NCBI GenBank assembly: GCA_003116975.1
Contig: BGKB01000017.1
Span: 372,001 to 436,000 of the forward strand
Source: Aurantiochytrium sp. KH105
Lineage: Eukaryota; Sar; Bigyra; Thraustochytrida; Thraustochytriidae
DNA length: 64,000 bases
Direction of reading: 5' to 3'
Shown here: positions 10,119 to 19,510 of the stretch, in pieces
How positions within the stretch are numbered: position 1 is the first letter of the stretch
Layout: each line of letters starts with the position of its first letter
Translations under genes and position numbers: made by a program
The notes under the pieces: generated by a model
Databases searched by the model: none
Seen by the model: the letters and a program-made list of their open reading frames with translations, nothing else
What the model was told of the DNA's origin: nothing

Positions 10119-10310
10119 TGTGCACTGCCAGTGGCGCAGAGAGCAGCTTCCGACGCTGTGAAACGCGAGCGGAGGGGTGACCGGGATCGGAGGAGGGAAA
10201 GATCCGCCAGGCTCGCGATCAACTCCGGCTCAGAAGGGACGCACACCCTCAGGGAGCGGGTTGGTCACTTGCTCGTCCAATTGAACAGCGGGTTGGTCAT
10301 CCCTCGATCT

Positions 10311-10368
10311 CCTCTGGACCGAAAATTTTGTTGAAAGTTACCCCCCTTCATCGGCGCCAAATCCCAGG
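10311..10368 (-). repeat. 55-bp E2F-like dispersed element, copy 3
   Basis: Mirror of copy 1, about 150 bp upstream of gene B's ATG; the core reads GGCGCCAAA on the plus strand. Confidence 0.7.
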
Positions 10369-10512
10369 TGAATCGGGGCAAGCATAGTAGACCGGCGAAT
10401 GAGAAAGAAAAGCGCTGCAGACCCGCAACAGACGCACGCCCTCGCTGTCGGTTCAGAAGCCAACAAGAGCTCAGACTGGTCCCCTCCAAGCAAGACCGGT
10501 GTTGTCGCCGTG

Positions 10513-12972
10513 ATGCTTCGGCATCAACTACTCCTGGTGGTCCTTCTCTGTACCTCAGCCTTGACGAATGGCGCAAGCTGCAGCTGCAATCCTTCCCCTT
10601 GTGACGGCTTGTCGACCAGTGCTGACTGCGGTTCTGGTATCGCCGAAGGCGAGGACCACAACACTGACGTTTTCGAGCCTGCCCTTTCCTCCTTGACCTC
10701 GCTCACGTACCTGTAAGTTTTCTTTGCTGCAAAGAACTGGCAGGATATACTAACCCATCCGTTTGTAACTCTAGCGACCTGACGTTCAATGGGCTGACGG
10801 CTATCTCTGGATCTGTTGGCCAGCTGACAAATCTTGAGGCCCTGTACGTGCATCAAGATCGTCGATTTGGCGAGACCTAAGAGAGTTGCCACTAACATTC
10901 GCTTTCCCCAAAACCTTTTCTGCAGGTTTATCAACAATAACGAGCTCATGGACTTGCCTTCCTCGATCGGGGCTCTGACCAAGCTCCAAAATTTGTACGT
11001 GGAAGTGACCGAAGCTGGTCGTGCTCTTTGGCTGCAAGACATGTACGAGCACACTCACGAGCGCAAGCACGCGAACAACAGCCACTCACATTACAACCAG
11101 CTCACGTCCCTCCCCGACAGTTTTTCCGGACTATCCGAGCTCACCACTTTGTAAGTCAGATAATCTCATCGGGTGGTTGACGAGACCTAAAAGAGCTGCC
11201 TCTGACATTCGCTTTTCTCAAAACCTATACTGCAGATATGTCGGTTATAACAACCTCACCGAAGTGCCTTCCTCGATTGGGGCTTTGACCAAGCTGATTT
11301 CCTTGTACGTGAAAGTGACCGAAGCTGGTCGTGCGTTTTGTCTGCAAGAAACATGCAAGCAAACTCACGAACGCAAGCACACAAACAACAGCCACCCACA
11401 GTCCAACCAGCTCACGTCCCTTCCCGAGAGCATCTCCGGGTTTTCCGAGCTTATCACTCTGTAAGTCAGATGATCTCATCGGGTGATTGACGCGAGTTGC
11501 CACTAACATCCGCTTTTTCCAAAATTTTGCCTTCAGGTTTATCAACAACAATGAGCTCACGGACTTGCCTTCCACGATTGGGGCTCTGACCAAGCTCCAA
11601 AAGTTGTACGTGAAAGTGACCGAAGCTGGTCGTGATCTTAAAGATGTCTGCAAGAAATGTACAAGCACACTGACGAACGCAAGCATGCGAACAACAGCAA
11701 TCCACAGTCCAACCTGCTCACGGCCCTTCCCGAGAGCATTTCAGGACTTACCGAACTTACCACGCTGTAAGTCAGATGATCTCATCGGGTACTTGACGAG
11801 ACCTATAAGAGTCGCCACTAACATTCGCTTTTTCCAAAACCTTTTCTGCAGAAATGTCGAATCCAACAAGCTCACGGAACTGCCTTCCTCGATTGGGGCT
11901 TTGACCAAGCTGACTTCCTTGTACGTGAAAGTGACCGAAGCTGGTCGTGCTCTTGTCTGCAAGAAACGTCCAAGCAAACTCACAAACGCAAGCACGCGAA
12001 CAATAGGTCCTCACAGTCCAACCAGCTCACGTCCCTTCCTGACAGTATTTCCGGGCTTTCCGAGCTTTATAACCTGTAAGTCAGATGATCTCGTCGGGTG
12101 ATTGACGAGACCTATGAGAGTTGCCGCTAACATTCGCTTTCTTTAAACTTTACTGCAGAGAAATCAACGACAACAAGCTCACGGAATTGCCTTCCTCGAT
12201 TGGGGCCTTGACCAAGCTGCGTTACTTGTACGTGAAACGTCCAAGCGAATTCCTCATGAATTGTCGAGGAAGATATGGCATAAACTCTAACGCGAACAAA
12301 CCGCTGGAACGGAACCAACATTTTGATTGTTGTTATAGATACATGCATGACAACCCTCTCACCTCCCTTCCCGAAAGTCTGTCCGCACCCACACAACTCA
12401 CTCAACTGTACGTTCAACACACTCGCTCACTGGAATCAGTAGTCAACGTACTCACAATTGATCGAACAGGAACATCGCCGACACAGATCTTACGGAGCTT
12501 CCTCAAGCGCTCAGTAGCATGACAAGTCTGACCTACTTGTAAGTCCCTCGCGAGATATAAGCGGTGCAGGAAAGCTTACATGATCCCGGTGCGCAGTAAC
12601 ATTGATAACGTTCCTCTCTGTGGGCCACAGCCAGTTCTTCCTGCTTCCCTCACCGGGACAAACAGGCCGTACGAAGGAACAGGGGAATTCGATTCATGTC
12701 TACCTACTGCAACACAGTATCCTACAGCCGAGCCGACAGTGATTATCGATGACGAGTCGTTGGCTACGCCAGTGGCGCTTATCGTGGGCCCTGTCGCTGG
12801 TGCGTTTGTGGCCTTCTCCTTGTGTGCCGCTGTCGTTCTTCGTCGCCGCCGTCGCGCGACCAAGACCGAGGCCAACGCAGAACCCTTCGCAGACCCCTAC
12901 GCAGAACCCTACGCACCAGACGCAGCCCCCTTCGCAAAAGACGCAGTCCCCACCGCGATTAACTGCGGCTGA
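10513..12972 (+). CDS. LRR gene B: type I membrane LRR protein, short stalk
   Basis: Fourteen exons: join(10513..10712,10775..10843,10926..10994,11082..11150,11236..11304,11392..11460,11537..11605,11698..11766,11852..11920,12007..12075,12159..12227,12339..12407,12470..12538,12597..12972), 467 residues. Exon 1 gives the signal peptide and Cys-rich cap. Twelve 69-nt phase-2 exons give twelve 23-residue LRRs. The last exon has the PLCGPQP cap, a very short stalk (QYPTAEPT), a transmembrane helix (VALIVGPVAGAFVAFSLCAA), RRRRR, and a tail with repeated AEPF/ADPY/AEPY units. Compared with gene A the ~650-residue ectodomain is absent. Intron 1 carries a perfect TACTAAC branch site about 21 nt before its acceptor. 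The exon sums close exactly in frame, which strongly supports the model. A surface receptor or adhesion role is inferred. Confidence 0.85.
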
Positions 12973-13018
12973 GTTGACAGCGATAAACGAGTGCCACCTA
13001 TGTCATACCGACGAGTTG

Positions 13019-13165
13019 TCGGCTGTGCCGCTGGCGCTCATCGTGGGTCCTGTGGCTGGTGCATTTGTGGCCGTCTCCGTTTTTGCCGCTGTTGTGATCC
13101 GTCGCCGCCGTCGCGCGGCCAAGACCGAGGCCGACGAGAACGCCAAAGACGCCGTTGTTGCCAGT
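13019..13165 (+). pseudogene. Second TM-tail module after gene B, out of frame
   Basis: After gene B's stop, another frame encodes SAVPLALIVGPVAGAFVAVS plus RRRRR and KTEADENAKDAVVAS, nearly identical to gene A's tail. It is open in the +1 frame all the way back to 12749 through a Thr/Gln/Pro-rich stretch, so a frame change upstream would join it to the LRR protein. The same layout follows genes D and E. Confidence 0.6.
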
Positions 13166-13169
13166 GAGA

Positions 13170-13876
13170 CATCCACCTGGAGTTCGAGTCCTAATTCAAG
13201 CGAGTCGCAGACCCCGATCAGAACCATTTCAGGACCAAAAGGAAACCCGAGCCAACCATACTTGTAAGTTGCGACTTAAGTTAGCTGGGCCTATCACTTC
13301 AGCATTCTTTGCGCATCTACATTGCACAGATGTGCATTGATTTGCTTCGCGCTCAGCTTCTCTTCTTCGTATGTGTCATGAGCTTCTTCGCTCATTCGTT
13401 TCGATCCCAATTCTAAGCATGATATTTGGGCGACCAATATTTTCGACTCGGAGGATCTCACACGAACAGGTTCTCCGCCCACAGATCGTTTAGCTTTGAG
13501 TCTGCCTTGTCGTTGGGTTTCGTTGTGAGCACGCCCAGTTCATTAGCCAGTCAGACAGGTTCTTCTCACGTCGCAGGCTGAAGTCACCTACCTGTCGCCT
13601 AGATTTAACCGTCAGACACTCTTATTGTTAGTTCATTAGATTGGGTTTCGCACACCGCGGCCAGCTGGACGTGGTCCCTGGCCGTCCCTGGCCGCGGGTT
13701 AGGCAAAAACATTTAGTATCTAAAAACAAGCGGACATTCGCGACGGAGAGAGAACAGGCTCGACAGGGACAAACTGTAAATCCAATCCAAGTGTGAGACG
13801 CGCAAGCGAGCGAGCCTCCGGTTCGGGTTTGGACAAGTCATGGATTCTTCTGAAAATCGGGGTGACTCGGTGTTGA
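13170..13876. other. Intergenic between LRR gene B and pseudogene C
   Basis: Likely 3' untranslated region of gene B; 13270-13530 is homologous to 18640-18900 downstream of gene D. No gene seen. Confidence 0.4.
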
Positions 13877-13945
13877 AATTGATTGTTTATAATCTCTTGG
13901 AGCTTATCATTCCGGTGATGGAATCATGAATTCGGGAAGAATGTC

Positions 13946-15383
13946 TCAGGCACTGGCAACAACAGCGTCTTTGGCGTTCTCGTCGGCCTCGGTTATAGCC
14001 GCGTGACGGCGGCGACGAATGCCGACAGCGGCAAAATCGGAGACGGCCACAATGCACCAGCCATAGGACCCACAAAAATCGCCAGCGGCACAGCCGGCAA
14101 CTCGCTGACGTCGCCGGCGACTCGCTTGTGTTACTCACCTGGAGCGTCGCAGACTTGGTCACAACCTGCAGAGATTGCGTCAAGTTCGACTCAAGCGCAC
14201 GCCGCTCCCCAGCCGAGGACGTCCAGGACGGCGTCGAGCACGTGTCGACCACAGCCGTCACCGTGATCTCCATGGTCGACGTCGTCTCAGTAAACTCGCC
14301 AAAGACCCACTCGTTGGGCGTGAAGATGAAGCTGTCCACGTTGCGCGTCGAAATGCTTTGGCACCCTTGGTGGCCCTTATCATCGACCGCAAAGATGGCA
14401 TCATTCGCAATCGTGAATGCGTTCGAGTTCTCCGCGTAGAACGGTGCGCACGTGTTGTCAGAGCTGCCGGCAGCTTCAAAGCGGCAAAAGTGTCCGTCCT
14501 CGCACCACGGCGTTTGCACCAGCTGCGTCCCGTCCACCTTGTCCTCGACCGCAAAGTTGCACCGGTACAGACCGTTCGCCATCGAGACCTCGACATTCAC
14601 CACACGCAGCGTCACGGACCCCGTCGGCGGCGATAAATGTCCGAGAAAGCGATGGTCGCTGTGATGGGGTTGTTGAGGTTCGCGCCATCGATGGTGAGGT
14701 CCACGGGGTAGGTGCCGGTGACGTCCGTCTGCGCAGCAGGAACTGGGCAGTCCGATGTAAAGACCTTGTCGTTGACGATGGTTGGATCCTTGAGTGAACC
14801 CGTCTCGGCAAAGTCAGCGTACGTGAAGGTGGCCTGGACGTCGAGTGCGCTCAGATAGTCGAAGCTGCACGATGTTGTTTCTGCGCTGACCTCGCGGGCC
14901 ATGGGCAGACACTCGGTGCTCGTCAGCTCGACGATGCATTCGTAAGTGCCATTGATCGCAGTCTCGTCGGTACACGAAAAGTCGCCAGGTTCGAGCAGAA
15001 CGTCGCCCATGGTGGGGTTGGCTAGAATGGTCATCTCCGTTGGCTCGATGGAAGTGTCGAGACGGACCGTGTACTTGGTGCACTGCCCATGGCCACAACA
15101 CGGTCGCTGCACGGCTCGAAAGAGTAGTCGGCAATCTTCATGACGAGCTGATTGACGTTGGCGTCCGACGTGGTCTCGACGCCATTGTCGAGACGAGCGT
15201 AAAAGTCTATCGTGGCCTAATCGTCAGCGAGGTCGGGCTTGGTATCGATGTCGAGGTCGCACTCAGCTGGCAAGGTCAAACTGAGGAACTGCTCGACGTG
15301 ATAGACGATCTCACTGCCAGACTCGGAGGCTTGCTCGGGTCCGTGACACATGTGCTCAGGCGCTGCCCGAGCTCGGCCGTGCA
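13946..15383 (-). pseudogene. LRR gene pseudogene C: truncated copy of gene A ectodomain
   Basis: Minus-strand homologue of gene A's last exon, starting within the SAELGQR region and running through the transmembrane tail, with no LRR exons or signal peptide. Lesions relative to gene A: a TAG at about 15219 (GAC CAG became GAT TAG), a 2-nt insertion near 15078, an insertion in the NIPPTGS region near 14630, a one-base loss near 15330, and disruption of the transmembrane segment near 14040-14110. The 5' end is cut at 15383 and fused directly to the LRR upstream-region repeat. Much of the middle is still highly similar to A, so the loss is recent. Expression is not expected. Confidence 0.85.
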
Positions 15384-15410
15384 GCAAACGCGCGACTGCG
15401 ACAGAAACTA

Positions 15411-15701
15411 ACTGTAAGCTGCAGCGGCGCCGCCACTGCACCAACCAAAGCCGTCGCAGTCGCGTGCAGCGTCTCCGAGTCCGTCCCCGGAGTTGAAGAG
15501 AGCAGCCAGGTGTACGGGAGACTCGCAACTGTCGCTGACGTTCATAGCTGCACGTACTTGCCGCCGAGAGGCTGTCCAGTTGCCGGTGCTGTCCAGGAGA
15601 TGGTGCGCGTGCCCCGGGCCGACGACCAGCTGCAGATCGTGCGTGGCACTGCCTCCATGAGCATGCAGGTGATGGATGAGGGAAAAGGAAACGCAACTTG
15701 A
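15411..15701 (+). pseudogene. Conserved upstream open frame, copy 3
   Basis: Same frame as copies 1 and 2, upstream of LRR gene D, with an in-frame 6-nt insertion (adds Gln-Leu after RADD) and the same stop. Retention of the frame through substitutions and indels hints at past or present coding constraint. Confidence 0.45.
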
Positions 15702-15884
15702 TCACTGCCAGTGGGGCAGAGAGCAGCTTCCGACGCTGTGAAACGCGAGCGGAGGGGTGACCGGGATTGGAGGAGGGAAAGATCTGCCAGGCTCGCGATC
15801 AACTCCGGCTCAGAAGGGACGCACACCCTCAGGGAGCGGGTTGGTCACTTGCTCGGAACAGCGGGTTAGTCATTCCCCTGATCT

Positions 15885-15942
15885 CCTCTGAACCGAAAAT
15901 TTTGTTGAAAGTCACCCCCCTTCATCGGCGCCAAATCCCAGG
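15885..15942 (-). repeat. 55-bp E2F-like dispersed element, copy 4
   Basis: About 145 bp upstream of gene D's ATG, same core (GGCGCCAAA) and spacing as copy 3. Gene E lacks it. Confidence 0.7.
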
Positions 15943-16086
15943 TGAATCGGGACAAGCATGGTAGACCGGCGAACGAGGAGGCATGGCACTGTAGACGCGC
16001 AACAGACGCACGCCCTCGCTGTCGGTTCAGAAGCCAACAAGAGCTCAGACTGGTCCCCTCCAAGCAAGACCGGTGTTGTCGCCGTG

Positions 16087-18328
16087 ATGCTTCGGCATCA
16101 ACTACTCCTGGTGGTCCTTCTTTGTACCTCAGCCTTGACGAATGGCGCAAGCTGCAGCTGCAATCCTTCCCCTTGTGACGGCTTGTCGACCAGTGCTGAC
16201 TGCGGTTCTGGTATCGCCGAAGGCGAGGACCACAACACTGACGTTTTCGAGCCTGCCCTTTCCTCCTTGACCTCGCTCACGTCCCTGTAAGTTTTCTTTG
16301 CTGCAAAGAACTGGCAGGATATACTAACCCATCCGTTTGTAACTCTAGCGACCTGAGGTCCAATGGGCTGACGGCTATCTCTGGATCTGTTGGCCAGCTG
16401 ACAAATCTTGAGGCCCTGTACGTGCATCAAGATCGTCGATTTGGCGAGACCTAAGTTGCCACTAACAATCGCTTTCCCCAAAACCTTTTCTGCAGGTTTA
16501 TCAACGATAACGAGCTCATGAACTTGCCTTCCTCGATCGGGGCTCTGACCAAGCTCCAAAAATTGTACGTGGAAGTGACCGAAGCTGGCCGTGCTCCTGG
16601 AATTTTAGAAGATGACGCTTACACTCAAACACGAGCAAACAGAGGAATTTGGAACAACCAGCTCACGTCTCTCCCTGAGAGCATTTCGGAACTTTCCGAA
16701 CTTACTGGCCTGTAAGTCAGATGATTTCATTGAATGGTTGACGCGACCTGAAAGAGTTGCTACTAACTTTCGCTGCTTGAGAAATAAATACTTTGTTGCA
16801 GAGATGTCGGCGGAAACAAGCTCACAGAATTGCCTTCCTCGGTTGTGGCTTTGACCCATCTGACTGGGTTGTACGTGAAAGTGGACAAAGTTTGCTGTGC
16901 TCCTAGAATTTCGGAAAGATGACACTTACTCTTTTTTCTTTTCTTTTTTAACGCGAACATAAACAGATATGTCGGCAACAATCAGGTCACGTCTCTCCCC
17001 GAGAGCATTTCGAGACTTTCCGAGCTTATCCACCTGTAAGCCAAACAACATCATCGAATGGTGGACGTGACCTGAAGGAGTTGCTACTAACTTTCGCTGC
17101 TTGAGAAATAAATACCTTATTGCAGATATGTCGACCGAAACGAGCTCACGGACTTGCCTTCCACGATTGGGTCTTTGACCAAGCTGCGTTACTTGTACGT
17201 GAACGTGAAAGTGACCGAAGCTGGTCGTGCTCTTCGTCTGTACGAAATGTACAAGCACACTGACGAACGCAAGCACGCGCACAACAGCTATCCACATTTG
17301 AACATGCTCACGTCCCTCCCCGACAGTATTTCCGGGCTTTCCGATCTTTATTACCTGTGAGTCAGATGATCTCATCGGGTGATTGACGAGACCTATGAGA
17401 GTTGCCGCTAACGTTCGCTTTTCCCAAAACCTTTACTGCAGATACATCAACAACAACAAGCTCACGGAATTGCCTTCCTCGATTGGGGCTTTGACCAAGT
17501 TGGGATACGTGTACGTGAAACGTTCAAGTGAATTCCTCATGAATTGTCGAGGAAGATATGGCATAAACTCTAACGCAAACAAACCGCTGGAACGGAACCA
17601 ACATTTTGATTGTTGTTATAGATACATGCATGACAACCCTCTCACCTCCCTTCCCGAAAGTCTGTCCGCACTCACACAACTCACTCAACTGTACGTTCAA
17701 CACACTCGCTCACTAGAACTAAGAGTAAAGCGTACTCACAATTGATCGAACAGGAACATCGCCGACACAGATCTTACGGAGCTTCCTCAAGCGCTAAGCA
17801 GCATGACAAGTCTGACCTACTTGTAAGTCCTTAGCGAGATATAAGCGGTGCAGGAAAGCTTACATGATCCCGATGCGCAGTAACATTGATAACGTTCCTC
17901 TCTGTGGGCCACAGCCAGTTCTTCCTGCTTCCCTCACCGGGACTTCCAGGCCGTACGAAGGAACAGGGGAATTCGATTCATGTCCACCTACTGCAACACA
18001 GTATCCTACGCAGTATCCTTCGCAGTATCCTACAGCCGAGCCGACAACCGAGCCGACAGCCGAGTCGACAACCGAGCCGCCAGCCGAGCCGGCAGTGATT
18101 ACCGATGACGAGTCGTTGGCAACGCCAGTGGCGCTTATCGTGGGCCCTGTCGCTGGTGCGTTTGTGGCCTTCTCCTTGTGTGCCGCTGTCGTCCTTCGTC
18201 GCCGCCGTCGCGCGACCAAGACCGAGGCCAACGCAGAACCCTTCGCAGACCCCTACGCAGAACCCTACGCACCAGACGCAGCCCCCTTCGCAAAAGACGC
18301 AGTCCCCACCGCGATTAACTGCGGCTGA
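16087..18328 (+). CDS. LRR gene D: type I membrane LRR protein, ten LRRs
   Basis: Twelve exons: join(16087..16286,16349..16417,16496..16564,16643..16711,16802..16870,16967..17035,17126..17194,17288..17356,17442..17510,17622..17690,17754..17822,17881..18328), 445 residues. Same plan as gene B: signal peptide and CSCNPSPC cap, ten 69-nt LRR exons, PLCGPQP, then a longer stalk of TQYP/SQYP and TAEP/TAES repeats, a transmembrane helix and the AEPF/ADPY tail. One donor is GTGAGT (after exon 8). Several introns differ in length and sequence from A and B, including a pyrimidine-rich one before 16967, so cassettes here come from more than one source. The promoter is shared with B by direct duplication. 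Confidence 0.85.
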
Positions 18329-18374
18329 GTTGACAGCGATAAACGAGTGCCACCTATGTCATACCGACGAGTTG

Positions 18375-18540
18375 TCGGCTGTGCCGCTGGCGCTTATCGT
18401 GGGTCCTGTGGCTGGTGCATTTGTGGCCATCTCCGTGTTTGCCGCTGTCGTCATCCGTCGTCGCCGCCACGCGGCCAAGACCGAGGCCGACAAGAACGCC
18501 AAAGACGCCGTTGTTGCCAGTGAGACATCCACCTGGAGTT
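18375..18540 (+). pseudogene. Second TM-tail module after gene D, out of frame
   Basis: Encodes SAVPLALIVGPVAGAFVAIS, RRRRH and KTEADKNAKDAVVAS in the +1 frame after gene D's stop. The frame is open from 18105 to 18638. Confidence 0.6.
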
Positions 18541-18639
18541 CGAGTCCTAATTCAATTCGAGTCGCATACCCTGATCAGAACCATTTCAGGATCAAAAGGA
18601 AACCCGGGCCAACCATACTTGCAACTTGCATGGCGTAGA

Positions 18640-19510
18640 CTTGAGTTAGCTGGGCCTATCACTTCAGCATTCTTTGCGCATCTACATTGCACAGATGTGC
18701 ATTAATTTGCTTCGCGCTCAGCTCCGATTCTGCGTATGCGTCATGAGCGTCTTCGCACATTCGTTTCGATCCTAATTCTAAGCATGATATTTGGACGACC
18801 AATATTTTCGACTCGGAGGATCTCACAAACAGGTTCTCAGCCCTCAGATCGTTAACCTTGTCATTGGGTTACGTTGTGAGCATGACCAGTTCATCAGCCA
18901 GTCAGATAAGTTCTTCTCACATGGTCGAGCGCAACTAGGGTATAAGCAAAGTTCGACTCTCGTGTTGCGCAGGTCTGTGCGAGCGAGAGGGCGATCGCCA
19001 GCGCCGTGCGACGTACGCTCAGCTGGCAAGCTGTCGCACGCAATCACTCGAACGAACGAACGAACGAACGATGGCTAGATCCAACCAGCCAGGCCCAGCG
19101 CTGCCACCACGGCGAGCGACATGGCAGCAAGCAACAAACGCAGCTTACCTCTCTCTCCCTCCCGCTGCTGCTGCATCATTCTCCAGCGCGCGAGAGAGAG
19201 TGAAACCTCTTCGCTGCCGCGGATAGAACTTGCAGGTTCTGCTGCCGCTGATCGCGCCGGACGCACGCCTCTCTCTTTTGACCCGCCACTAATTCGTCAT
19301 ACCAGCACAGCCGGCATAATGTTAGATGAGGGGGGGGAGAACCGGTTCGCACCCGGCCCAGTACGCGTGGTACGCGGGGTACCCGGCGCAGATCACGCGA
19401 AATTATCATCATGCCAGGCAGACCCGCAACAGACGCAAGGCCTCACTGTCGGTCCGGAAGCCAACAAGAGCTCGGAGTGGTCCTCTTCAAGCAAGAAAGG
19501 CATGGTCGCG
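18640..19510. other. Intergenic between LRR genes D and E
   Basis: The first ~260 bp match the 3' region of gene B. A CGAA tetranucleotide run lies at about 19049-19070. The promoter of gene E is expected in the last few hundred bases; it does not share the 55-bp element of genes A, B and D. Confidence 0.4.

Larger units (their letters stand above)
9722..12700 (-). repeat. Right arm of large inverted repeat
   Basis: Reverse complement of 6140-9164, carrying the upstream region and LRR part of gene B. Homology ends inside the last exon shortly after GTGEFDSC, where genes A and B diverge completely (long ectodomain against short stalk). Confidence 0.9.
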
